Below are positions 1-7,343 of a DNA stretch of 64,000 nt, one piece after another. The stretch spans positions 37,477-101,476 of the forward strand of contig CAYYDG010000026.1 of the NCBI GenBank assembly GCA_964470555.1, given 5' to 3'. Source of the stretch: RBC074 sp964470555 (GTDB lineage Bacteria > Acidobacteriota > Blastocatellia > RBC074). Position 1 is the stretch's first letter. Each line of letters opens with the position of its first letter. Made by a program: the position numbers and the translations under genes. The notes under the pieces are model-generated. The model did not search any database and was not told the origin of the DNA. It saw only the letters and a list, made by a program, of their open reading frames with translations.

Positions 1-2444
1 GCAAACGGCGCTCCGTGGGTTGGCGGCAATCCGTTCAGAATGAAATTGCCCGGATCGCCGTTTGGTTGAAAGGATTTGTGAGTGCGCGTGGCGTGCGCGG
101 CCATCGCGGCTTTTTCGGCAGCGGTTCCGGTTTCGGGCAGTTGAAAAGCGATCAAACCACCTTCGACCGGCTTGCCGGTTTTGTCATATCGAATGAAGTC
201 TTTGCTGAAATCCCAGCGCGTGTGAAATTCGCGGACGATCTTTCCGCTGAGCACTTGATGGCGCGGCAAACCGCCATCGAGCAAAATCTTTTGCCCACCG
301 GCGTCGAGTTTCGGTAAACCGGTTTCGTCCTCTTCCCACGCGAAATCCAGCGGCGGATGCGGCGCACGGTGGCCGGAAACGCCGGGCACGAAAAACGGGT
401 AGCCGGGATTATTGATCTTGCCCGAAGCATCGGCCAGCACCTGTACGCGGCGACCGTTGTCAATCAACTGCACGGGCGCGGGCGCGGGAGCCATTGCCAA
501 GGTTGGCAGCGGCACGATGGCCGGAATCGGCGTGCCGGCTTCGATTTCGGCGTCGGGATATGCGCGGTTGACGCCCGCCACCGGACGACCATTGGCATCG
601 AGTTTGGTTCCGGCTTCAAACACGTCGTGAATGCGCCACAACGACCACATGCCTCCGGCAAAGTGCGGATAAAAGTGACAGTGGAAAATGGCATCGCCGA
701 CGGTTTGGTTGCGATTGCCGCTGCCGTTGTAAACCATCTCCGTGGTGAACGACGTGCCGGGATTGATGATCTGGCTGTCCAGATAATGGCTGTCGTCGCT
801 GTTGGGCGTTCGCAACCATTGATGCGCGTGCAAATGGTGAACGTGCGTGATGGCTCCGCCGGTGTGCAGGATGCGGAATTTGACGTGGTCGCGCATGTAG
901 CTGTGATACACGTTCGACGGATCGTCGGGATAAAACGCCTTCGTCGCTTTTGCGCCGCCCGTCGGCTTGAACATAGGAACCTGTCCGGGTCCCGTGGCGG
1001 CCAAATAAGGCTGCGTATTGGCGTTCGTTTTTTGCCCGTTTGTCGGATCGGTAATGATCTGGTTCGGAGCGTTGGCCGGACGATCCACCACCATTGCCGG
1101 GTCGCCATTCGCCCACGAACTCAGGAAGAATTCCTCGAACTTCAAATCAACGGAATCTTTGCCGCCCATCGGGCCAACGCCCATGCGGCTGGCGACGACT
1201 TCAGCCGTAATGCCCGAAGCTCCGTAATTGATGGCGAATTGATCCGAACCGGCGGCGGTTCCGTTCGATCCGATCACGCCTTCCAATCCGGGTTCAAAGA
1301 AAGCTTCAAAGGCCTGAACTCCGCCGAAAACTTCGTGGTAGTGAATGGCGATTTCGCGGTACGGTTGGCGACGATCGGGCGAAGCCGGATTTTGATTGAA
1401 CGTCGGGCTGGTGTCGGAATACGGAAAGCGCCCGGCGTTCGGCCCGGTGATGATCGCGGTCAGGTCTGTGTGAACGATGTTGTTTTGGCTGTCGGTCATG
1501 CTCAGGATCGGCAAACCCGCGCGCGCGTGCCCGTTCGGATAAACGGCTCCGTAATTGACCAGCGGACGACCATCGAGCGTGAACAGGTGTTGGTCAATGA
1601 CGACTACGGAAGCGCTTTTGACTGTCTGGTTGTCGGGAACAGCAGTGCTGAGCGCCCAGACTTGTTGCGGCTGACCATCCACAATCGCCGTAACGGGTTT
1701 GCCTGCGGTGTCGAATTGCCGTGCGATATTCATATTCGCATTGCCGGGAATCTGGACGATGTTTTTGCCGGTCACGTCGCCGGTGAAATACGATGCCAGT
1801 CGCAAATCTTCGCGCGTGACCTGACTGCGATACCATTCGGCGTTGGCCGGTTGAACGTTGACCGAACCGAACAACCCCGATGGAATCTGGCCCGCCCAAT
1901 CGCCCGCCGCGCTGTAGAGCATGAAACTGCCTTCGGCTTTGGCGAAATACGTGTAAGTTTTGGATTCGCCCGGCGCGGCATAGGCATTCGGATTGTTGCC
2001 GGTGAACGTGGCGTCACTGTTGATGTCGCCCGCCAGTTCCAATCCCGTGACGTGAACTCCGGCGTGGCGCGTTGCCGATTGGCCATTTGTCGCCGTCGCC
2101 GCCAGCCAATTCGTGAATTTGATTTGCAGGCATTGGCCGATGTTGGCGCGCAACACGATCGGGCGCGGGCGTTTGTCCGGGCGCAACATGACTTGGCCGG
2201 GCTGGCAGTGACCGTCCGCGCAGCTTTTGCCGTCGGAATCCACCACGTCACGCTTCAACGCGAAAATCATTCCTTGCGGATAAGCCGATCCCAGCCGATT
2301 GAACATAAACGGCTGATCCAGCGCGACGACTTCGGCGGTGACGGTGTTGGTTGGCGTGCAGGTCGTGGCTTGCGCGGCGGCGGTGGCTGGCAAAGCAATA
2401 AGCAACACGATCAACCAAAAGCGATTGAGAATAGTGATGTACAT
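1..2444 (-). CDS. Large multicopper oxidase, C-terminal part beyond left edge
   Basis: The reading frame is open from an ATG at 2444 to the left edge (814 codons seen) with no stop, so the gene continues outside the window. An AAAGGAGA ribosome site sits 5 nt before the ATG. The N-terminus is a signal peptide (hydrophobic LIVLLIALPATAAA, then AQA), so the protein is exported. Copper motifs of the multicopper oxidase family are visible: HVHHLHAH near residues 531-541, and HCH followed by H and GGM near 588-600, the usual trinuclear/type-1 signature. Multicopper oxidases oxidise phenols, metals or bilirubin-like substrates while reducing O2 to water; the substrate here cannot be read. At more than 814 residues it is much longer than a three-domain laccase (about 500). 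It is the last gene of an oxidase cluster on this strand. Family call firm, substrate unknown. Confidence 0.85.
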   Translation of the reverse strand, partial: MYITILNRFWLIVLLIALPATAAAQATTCTPTNTVTAEVVALDQPFMFNRLGSAYPQGMIFALKRDVVDSDGKSCADGHCQPGQVMLRPDKRPRPIVLRANIGQCLQIKFTNWLAATATNGQSATRHAGVHVTGLELAGDINSDATFTGNNPNAYAAPGESKTYTYFAKAEGSFMLYSAAGDWAGQIPSGLFGSVNVQPANAEWYRSQVTREDLRLASYFTGDVTGKNIVQIPGNANMNIARQFDTAGKPVTAIVDGQPQQVWALSTAVPDNQTVKSASVVVIDQHLFTLDGRPLVNYGAVYPNGHARAGLPILSMTDSQNNIVHTDLTAIITGPNAGRFPYSDTSPTFNQNPASPDRRQPYREIAIHYHEVFGGVQAFEAFFEPGLEGVIGSNGTAAGSDQFAINYGASGITAEVVASRMGVGPMGGKDSVDLKFEEFFLSSWANGDPAMVVDRPANAPNQIITDPTNGQKTNANTQPYLAATGPGQVPMFKPTGGAKATKAFYPDDPSNVYHSYMRDHVKFRILHTGGAITHVHHLHAHQWLRTPNSDDSHYLDSQIINPGTSFTTEMVYNGSGNRNQTVGDAIFHCHFYPHFAGGMWSLWRIHDVFEAGTKLDANGRPVAGVNRAYPDAEIEAGTPIPAIVPLPTLAMAPAPAPVQLIDNGRRVQVLADASGKINNPGYPFFVPGVSGHRAPHPPLDFAWEEDETGLPKLDAGGQKILLDGGLPRHQVLSGKIVREFHTRWDFSKDFIRYDKTGKPVEGGLIAFQLPETGTAAEKAAMAAHATRTHKSFQPNGDPGNFILNGLPPTHGAPF

Positions 2445-2478
2445 GCGAATCTCCTTTTGACAGTGTTCAGAGTACAGT

Positions 2479-2570
2479 GTTCAGAGTACCGCCTTTAGGC
2501 GGAAGCGGCGGCTTCAGCCGCCCTACGGCTCGTAAACGAGCCGCTTCCGCCTAAAGGCGGTACTCTGAAC
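2479..2570. repeat. REPIN-like hairpin with perfect 31-bp arms
   Basis: Positions 2479-2509 and 2540-2570 are exact reverse complements (31 nt each) around a 30-nt spacer that carries a smaller palindrome. Each arm contains the core CCGCCTTTAGGCGG and ends in GTTCAGAGTA. A related unit lies on the other side of the adjacent transposase gene (3238-3322). Two REP units in inverted orientation next to a RAYT gene are the definition of a REPIN. A partial extra copy of the outer part (tactctgaacgcgtt) lies at 2601-2615. Confidence 0.85.
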
Positions 2571-2613
2571 GCGTTCTGACACGACTCTGAATACTTGCTG
2601 TACTCTGAACGCG

Positions 2614-3216
2614 TTAGTCCACGTCCCATTTTTTGCCGTAATCCAGCACCGGATAAGCGGCCCAGACTTCCAACGCTCTTTCGCGCCCAACGCGCTCGAT
2701 GAATTCATTGGCGCTCGACCACGGCCAGTCCTGCCACTTTTCAACATAGCGGTGATGCACCGGATTGTTGTGAATGTAATTAACACTTGCCCAAAAATGA
2801 CCATGCGATTTGATCGGTCGTTCGAAGCTGTTGTGCCAGACCTGCCGCCCGCGCTGTTGATCTTCCCTGTTCCAAATGTATGACGAGCGTCCATGAAACT
2901 TGCCGGACTCTTTCAGTAGCTCTTTGATCCGATCCGTTTTCACCAGCCAGTGATAATGATTTGGCAACAAGCACCATGCATAAATTTCAGAACAATACCG
3001 TTGGTGGAGTTCCATCAAATCAGCTTCGCATTTCAACATTCGCTCAGGCGTCGCGCCAATGATGCAAGCGTGTTCAAAGCAGGCAGCAGAAATCAAAAAT
3101 TGCCGCTCGCCTTCGTAATCCCAATGCGGAGGGGAATGCCATGGACGATGATGCCGACGACGGTATTCAACAATTTCCTTCTGTTGTTCCGGCGTCATCT
3201 TTCGATAGTCATACAT
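2614..3216 (-). CDS. REP-associated tyrosine transposase (RAYT, Y1/HUH family)
   Basis: A 200-residue protein of the single-strand HUH transposase family (TnpA_REP/RAYT). The HUH motif is H87-Y-H89 in LLPNHYHWLV, and the usual catalytic-tyrosine region is NYIHNNPV (Y147 candidate). Length and motif spacing fit intact RAYTs. Such enzymes bind and nick REP hairpins and are thought to drive their dispersal. The gene is flanked on both sides by REP-like palindromes with the same core (2479-2570 and 3238-3322), which supports a working pair. It has its own ATG with AGAGG upstream. It interrupts the oxidase cluster between the LodB-like and multicopper oxidase genes. Other Y1 transposases (IS200/IS605 TnpA) are shorter and lack this C-terminal layout. 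Confidence 0.9.
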   Translation of the reverse strand: MYDYRKMTPEQQKEIVEYRRRHHRPWHSPPHWDYEGERQFLISAACFEHACIIGATPERMLKCEADLMELHQRYCSEIYAWCLLPNHYHWLVKTDRIKELLKESGKFHGRSSYIWNREDQQRGRQVWHNSFERPIKSHGHFWASVNYIHNNPVHHRYVEKWQDWPWSSANEFIERVGRERALEVWAAYPVLDYGKKWDVD

Positions 3217-3237
3217 GGCAGCCTCTTTGATGAAGAT

Positions 3238-3322
3238 GTTCAGAGTAGCGGATGTGCGAGCTTAAGCTCGCTTGGCTTGGCGCGCCTGCGGCGTGCTTCC
3301 GCCTAAAGGCGGTACTCTGAAC
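3238..3322. repeat. Second REP-like hairpin, overlaps 3' end of LodB-like gene
   Basis: The right arm (3296-3322) matches the 2479-2570 element, including the CCGCCTAAAGGCGG core and TACTCTGAAC end. The left arm retains only the outer 10 bp GTTCAGAGTA (3238-3247), and the middle has diverged and carries its own palindrome (GAGCTTAAGCTC). The LodB-like CDS ends inside the right arm, so its last residues (SEYRL) are encoded by the repeat. Confidence 0.75.
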
Positions 3323-4493
3323 GCCTTCTTTCCCAGAATGGGGAATTCGGCCAGCGTTGTTCCTGGCCGTAAACTTCGGCGCGCGTTTTCAGATAAGCGT
3401 CGAATTCGCGCGCGATGATCTGTTCGTACTTCTGAAGCCCTGACAAATCGCCTTTGAAAAAATCGCAGACGGCATAAGCAGCCAGCACACCGGTGCGCAG
3501 GGCTTTCAACACGCCCTGCGACGAAAGCGGATCGAATGATGTTGCGGCGTCTCCGGTTGCCAGCCATCCGTCGCCGGTGAACCGATCCAGCCGATGCGAT
3601 GCGGCTGCGTGCAGCGCCGGAACATTGAGCGGTTCGGCAGGCAGCAAACGGCGTTTGGTGTGTGTGGTCTTTTGCAATTGTCCGAACCAGCAAGCCGGGT
3701 CTTTCACGTTGCGCTGTTTGGTGACATCGGCGTCGCTCATCCAGGCGGCGACCATCCCGGCTTCGGGCAGCAGCGCCGAATACCACCAGCCGTCTTCGCA
3801 GGCTTCGACCATCGTGAACGTGTCGGCGGCATCGCAGTTGAAAAAGACAAACGCGCCCAGCAATTGATCGAACAATTGTTTGCGCGCTCCGTGCCGTGTG
3901 GCGAAAACAGCCGTTTTGCCCGTCGCATCCACAACGAATTTTGCCGAGATCGAAAAACTGTTTTCCACGAAGTCACACGAAGGTTCACGAAGAAAAGCAG
4001 ATTCGTCTTTTTCCGTCTTCGTGTTTTCTTCGTGTGACTTCGTGGATGGGAAAGTTCTTTCCGCGCGAACCGCCAGATTCCACTCATCGCCGATCCGCTT
4101 GCTGTGCGTGAGCGTCGAAGAAGTCAGCAGTACGACGCCGCGACGTTCTGCTTCGCGCGCCAACATGGCGTCAAACCGCTTGCGATCCAGATGCCAACCT
4201 CTGCCGTGCTGGCTGTACAGAAATTCGTTATTTTCCAGTTGTTCGCTGCCCCAGGCCGCACAGGTTCCGTAAGCAGGCAGATGCGCTTCCGCCAGAAACG
4301 ATTCCCACACGCCCAACTGTTTGAGCAGCGGTTGCACCGTCGGCGGCAAGGTTTCGCCAATGCGTTGCCGGTCGTACGCGGAGCTTTCGATGATGACGAT
4401 GGACAATTCCGGCGCCAGTTTTCGCAGCGACAATGCGACCGCCGAGCCAGCCGGCCCGCCACCCAGAATTGCTATGTCGTAATGAAAAAGCAT
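3303..4493 (-). CDS. LodB-like FAD-dependent oxidoreductase (CTQ maturation)
   Basis: A 396-residue flavoprotein. The FAD-binding Rossmann motif ILGGGPAGSA is at residues 9-18, and the second FAD motif GDAATSFDPLSSQG lies in the C-terminal third, as in the halogenase/LodB group. LodB proteins are partners of LodA/GoxA quinoproteins and are needed to form the cysteine tryptophylquinone cofactor. A LodA-like gene lies two genes upstream on the same strand, so this role is a strong inference. Two oddities stand out: a 27-codon palindromic element is inserted in frame (see 3965-4045), and the C-terminus runs into a REP hairpin. The ribosome site is weak. Family firm, exact role inferred from context. 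Confidence 0.85.
   Translation of the reverse strand: MLFHYDIAILGGGPAGSAVALSLRKLAPELSIVIIESSAYDRQRIGETLPPTVQPLLKQLGVWESFLAEAHLPAYGTCAAWGSEQLENNEFLYSQHGRGWHLDRKRFDAMLAREAERRGVVLLTSSTLTHSKRIGDEWNLAVRAERTFPSTKSHEENTKTEKDESAFLREPSCDFVENSFSISAKFVVDATGKTAVFATRHGARKQLFDQLLGAFVFFNCDAADTFTMVEACEDGWWYSALLPEAGMVAAWMSDADVTKQRNVKDPACWFGQLQKTTHTKRRLLPAEPLNVPALHAAASHRLDRFTGDGWLATGDAATSFDPLSSQGVLKALRTGVLAAYAVCDFFKGDLSGLQKYEQIIAREFDAYLKTRAEVYGQEQRWPNSPFWERRRSEYRL
3965..4045. repeat. In-frame palindromic insert inside LodB-like CDS
   Basis: Positions 3965-3982 and 4028-4045 form a perfect 18-bp inverted repeat, and the whole element is 81 nt, exactly 27 codons. On the minus strand it encodes a hydrophilic stretch beginning STKSHEENTKTEK and ending near CDFVE, at a junction between conserved oxidoreductase segments. 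A 31-nt piece of the same element (4015-4045) recurs exactly at 39726-39756 inside an unrelated membrane-protein gene, again in frame. Confidence 0.85.
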
Positions 4494-4510
4494 TTCGAGA
4501 ATTCACAATT

Positions 4511-4610
4511 GCCCATTAACCATTACGCATTGCCCATTATTGGTCAGGGAAAAGATCTGTCTTTACCTGCCCGATAATGGTTAATGGCCAATGGTTAATG
4601 CGTAATGGTT
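4511..4610. repeat. Imperfect AT-rich inverted repeat between LodB-like gene and small ORF
   Basis: Left part (4511-4549) and right part (4568-4610) are built of repeated CCATTAACCATT / AATGGTTAATGG blocks in opposite orientation, with a short spacer near 4550-4567. It fills the gap between the two genes and could fold into a long hairpin, acting as processing site or partial terminator. The arms are not perfect complements. Confidence 0.6.
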
Positions 4611-4615
4611 TTGAG

Positions 4616-5050
4616 TTAATCGTCCTGTCTGACGGCGATCCACGAACAGACGACGCCTGCCGGAGCCGTGCCGCCATTGCCGCTGGAATGCGGAATCGTG
4701 CGAACAATCGTTCCGACAATCGCCGGGCGTTGATTGATGCCGTTCGGCCACGGCAAAGTCACATAACCCAGATAGTCGTAAATCCATTCTTCGCCGCCTA
4801 CGACACCTTTGCCCTGAAAGCGCACGGTGAAGGGATTGCCCCAGTTGGTGGAACCTGTCAGCGTCAATTGCCATCCGGGGCCGTAAATCAATCCGGCGAA
4901 TTCGTTCATCGGTGACGGATCAATGCGAATGTTGCCGCGTCCAAATTCCAGGTTGTTGAACGGCGTCGAAACATCGGGATCGTTGAGAAAACTGCGATAC
5001 GTCCACGTGCCCACCAGCACGTTGGTCAATGCGTTTGCTTGGTCGCTCAT
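4616..5050 (-). CDS. Small hypothetical protein in CTQ oxidase cluster
   Basis: Unrecognised, 144 residues. The start was set at the ATG at 5050 (MSDQANAL) because AAGGAGA lies just before it; an upstream in-frame ATG at 5095 lacks a ribosome site and would overlap the LodA-like gene. No signal peptide or membrane segment is seen. The sequence is rich in aromatic residues and glycine (LVGTWTYRSF near the N-terminus, IYDYLGYVTLPW in the second half), which suggests a beta-rich, possibly lipocalin-like fold; that is a guess from pattern only. It sits between the LodA-like and LodB-like genes with 22 nt to the former, so it probably serves the same pathway. Confidence 0.7.
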   Translation of the reverse strand: MSDQANALTNVLVGTWTYRSFLNDPDVSTPFNNLEFGRGNIRIDPSPMNEFAGLIYGPGWQLTLTGSTNWGNPFTVRFQGKGVVGGEEWIYDYLGYVTLPWPNGINQRPAIVGTIVRTIPHSSGNGGTAPAGVVCSWIAVRQDD

Positions 5051-5072
5051 GGGGTCTCCTTTGCGGTTAGCT

Positions 5073-7247
5073 TTAATCGGCTTCGACCTGCACATACGCC
5101 GGAGCGCCGTTGGTCGGTGTGGCGAAGGGGTTGTCTTTGACGAAGCCCAGCGATTTCCAGGCGCTGACCATCATCAAATCGCCTGCATACGATTGCGGAA
5201 TGTTCGGCGTCCACAACACTGGCGCGTAATTGTCCGGCGGTTGGGTTGCGCCCGGAACCAGCGGCGGAATCGGTTGATACACGCCCATCGGACGGTGCGA
5301 CGGCCACCAGTACACCGAATAGGTGTCGGGCACGACCGGGTCGCCCACGCTGTCAGGGTAAATCTGATTCCATTGTTCGTAAGTGATGCTGATGTCCTGC
5401 GTCGAACATTCGTTGAAATCCGATTGCCAGGGAACGCCGCTGTATTTGGTGATGTCGCCCGGTTCCATGCCTTCGGCGATGGAATACGTGTCGTCCGCGC
5501 CGGATACGACAGCGGGCTGGCTTAAACTGCCCGGCGTGACTTCGTTCAGGTTGAGCTGGTTGGTGACGCTGTTGATTCGCAGTTTGCTGTTGATGCGATA
5601 CGGCGCGGCGAAAATTGCCGGGTTGCGGATGATCCAGGTGGTTTCGGCTCCCGGACAAAACGCGCCGCCCAAAGCGTTGCTCAACACGCCGCGATCCAGT
5701 TGGACGCCGGTTGGCGAAGCCGAAATGGGGTACAGCGATTCGACCGTGATGTCTTCGGTTTGTTCGTTGATGAACTTGCCTTCTTTCCACTGGTGCAGAA
5801 AGAACAACTGGGTGTCGGTCAATCGCAAAAACTTGGAAACGATGTCGTTGGTGATGGGATTGTCTCCGCACAGCAACGGCATGGCGTGCGGCAGATACGA
5901 CGGAGTGCGAGGATTTGACGGAACGGTCAGCCGGTTTTCCTGACCGGGTTTTCTGAGGATGTTGTAGATGAATTCGCGTTGCTGGCGACGATACAACTGT
6001 TCGTCCGGGTTTTCGCCGCTGTGTGGTGGAATCGAAAGCGCCTGTTGATCCAGGTTACCGCCGGGGCCGGTGTTGTGCGGATCGCCGCCTTGCCAGGCTT
6101 CAAAATCCAGCAGCCATTGATACTGGTTCGGACGTTGCAGAATCGGCCAGATGTCTCGCCAGAAATACGGGTAATAATCGGGATTGTATTTGGCGTTCGT
6201 TCGCCAGAACCGCATGGCGTCGGCGTCGTTCGGGTCGGGCGGTTTCTGGCTGCCGTCAAACGGAGCAATGCCGTAAATGTTGATGTTGAACGCCTGATTG
6301 CGAATCGCCAGGTCGTACACCAGATCATCCATCGTAATCATGTCCTGAATCTGCGGCGCGTACCGCGGATACCCGACCACCACCCACGCCGAACCTTCCA
6401 CAACGGCTTTGCCGGTTTGTTGGGTCTTGATCCATTTGTTCGGGTCTTTGGGGTCTTTTTGCAGCACGACGTAATTGACGATGGCCAGCACAGGCCCGTC
6501 GGAAGTGTCGTCGAACCAGCCGTCGTTGTTGGCGTAGGTTTGAATGCTGGGCTGGCCAAACCCGCTGAACATCGAACCGGAATTGCCGTATCCGCCGAGC
6601 ACCACCAGCCGGTTGAATTTTCCGTCCGACGTGGTTTGTTGCGTGGCCAGCAATTCGCCGAGCGTGGTGATGGAAAACGGTTCGAGCGGCGGCGGAAACG
6701 ATTGCGCGGTGCTGTTCTGGCCTTGCGCGAATTGCGCTGAAGTCGTTTTGGAATTCACCGTTTGCGGACCCGGATCAATGATGAGCCGTTGGCGTTCGCC
6801 TGCGTCGGTGATGCTGGCGTTTCTGAGCGGATGCGCCGACGAATATCCGTGTTCGCCTTCCAGTTGTTGAAACTCGTACCAGTTGGATTTTTTGTTCGCC
6901 AGATACACCGTCCAGGTGATGTCTGTGACTTCGCCCATCTGCAGCAGGCCGGTTTTCGGCGTCACGAACTGCATTTGATCGCCGAGCTTCAGTTCGCGTC
7001 CCGCCGGATTGGCTTCGTCATACACATACACACGAAACCGCGCGCCTTGCCGATACACGGCTCCGCTGCTGTCTTTGAAATTGGTGATGACGGCTTCCTG
7101 GCCGTCCTTGCCGATGGTCGTCACGCCATTTTGATCGCAAGCGATGGGCAGCGCTCCGGGCGATTCGGGAGCCAGATAAAATCCGGTGGCGCTGTTGCCG
7201 ATGCGAGCAATGCCGATTGCAGGATGAATTTTGAATTTCGCAGCCAT
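5073..7247 (-). CDS. LodA/GoxA-like CTQ-dependent amino-acid oxidase
   Basis: A 724-residue quinoprotein. The start was set at the ATG at 7247 (MAAKFKIHPAIG), preceded by AGAGGA; an upstream ATG at 7265 has no such site. LodA/GoxA family marks are clear: N-terminal IHPAIGIARIGNS...FYLAPE, the conserved GGAFCPG (Cys531), PWQSDF (Trp607) and YWWPSHRP. In known members a Cys and a Trp are crosslinked into cysteine tryptophylquinone; Cys531 is the obvious Cys, and Trp607 my preferred Trp. These enzymes deaminate amino acids (lysine, glycine) and release H2O2, often as antimicrobial activity. Substrate not readable. No signal peptide is visible, as is usual in the family. The LodB-like partner is nearby. 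Confidence 0.93.
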   Translation of the reverse strand: MAAKFKIHPAIGIARIGNSATGFYLAPESPGALPIACDQNGVTTIGKDGQEAVITNFKDSSGAVYRQGARFRVYVYDEANPAGRELKLGDQMQFVTPKTGLLQMGEVTDITWTVYLANKKSNWYEFQQLEGEHGYSSAHPLRNASITDAGERQRLIIDPGPQTVNSKTTSAQFAQGQNSTAQSFPPPLEPFSITTLGELLATQQTTSDGKFNRLVVLGGYGNSGSMFSGFGQPSIQTYANNDGWFDDTSDGPVLAIVNYVVLQKDPKDPNKWIKTQQTGKAVVEGSAWVVVGYPRYAPQIQDMITMDDLVYDLAIRNQAFNINIYGIAPFDGSQKPPDPNDADAMRFWRTNAKYNPDYYPYFWRDIWPILQRPNQYQWLLDFEAWQGGDPHNTGPGGNLDQQALSIPPHSGENPDEQLYRRQQREFIYNILRKPGQENRLTVPSNPRTPSYLPHAMPLLCGDNPITNDIVSKFLRLTDTQLFFLHQWKEGKFINEQTEDITVESLYPISASPTGVQLDRGVLSNALGGAFCPGAETTWIIRNPAIFAAPYRINSKLRINSVTNQLNLNEVTPGSLSQPAVVSGADDTYSIAEGMEPGDITKYSGVPWQSDFNECSTQDISITYEQWNQIYPDSVGDPVVPDTYSVYWWPSHRPMGVYQPIPPLVPGATQPPDNYAPVLWTPNIPQSYAGDLMMVSAWKSLGFVKDNPFATPTNGAPAYVQVEAD

Positions 7248-7265
7248 AAGTTTCCTCTGGTACAT

Positions 7266-7329
7266 AGACAGGATTCACAGGATTTTTCAGGATTGGCTTT
7301 CGTCCTGTTGAATCCTGGCAATCCTGTCT
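7266..7329. repeat. Intergenic inverted repeat between tyrosinase and LodA-like genes
   Basis: AGACAGGATTCACAGGATT (from 7266) and AATCCTGGCAATCCTGTCT (ending 7329) are near-perfect inverted copies (17 of 19 pair). It fills the whole gap between the two genes on this strand and can form a hairpin in the mRNA. It may modulate readthrough from the tyrosinase gene into the LodA-like gene. Confidence 0.7.
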
Positions 7330-7343
7330 ATTCGCATTCTTGT

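Noticed and set aside
357..2498. Plus-strand open frame of 713 codons opposite the multicopper oxidase
   Set aside because: Basic, low-complexity translation with no domain. The minus strand carries signal peptide, ribosome site and copper motifs over the same bases, so the plus frame is an antisense shadow.
3216..3302. Transposase inverted-repeat ends as an insertion sequence with target duplication
   Set aside because: The RAYT gene has REP hairpins but no terminal repeat plus target duplication; RAYTs do not move as classic insertion sequences.
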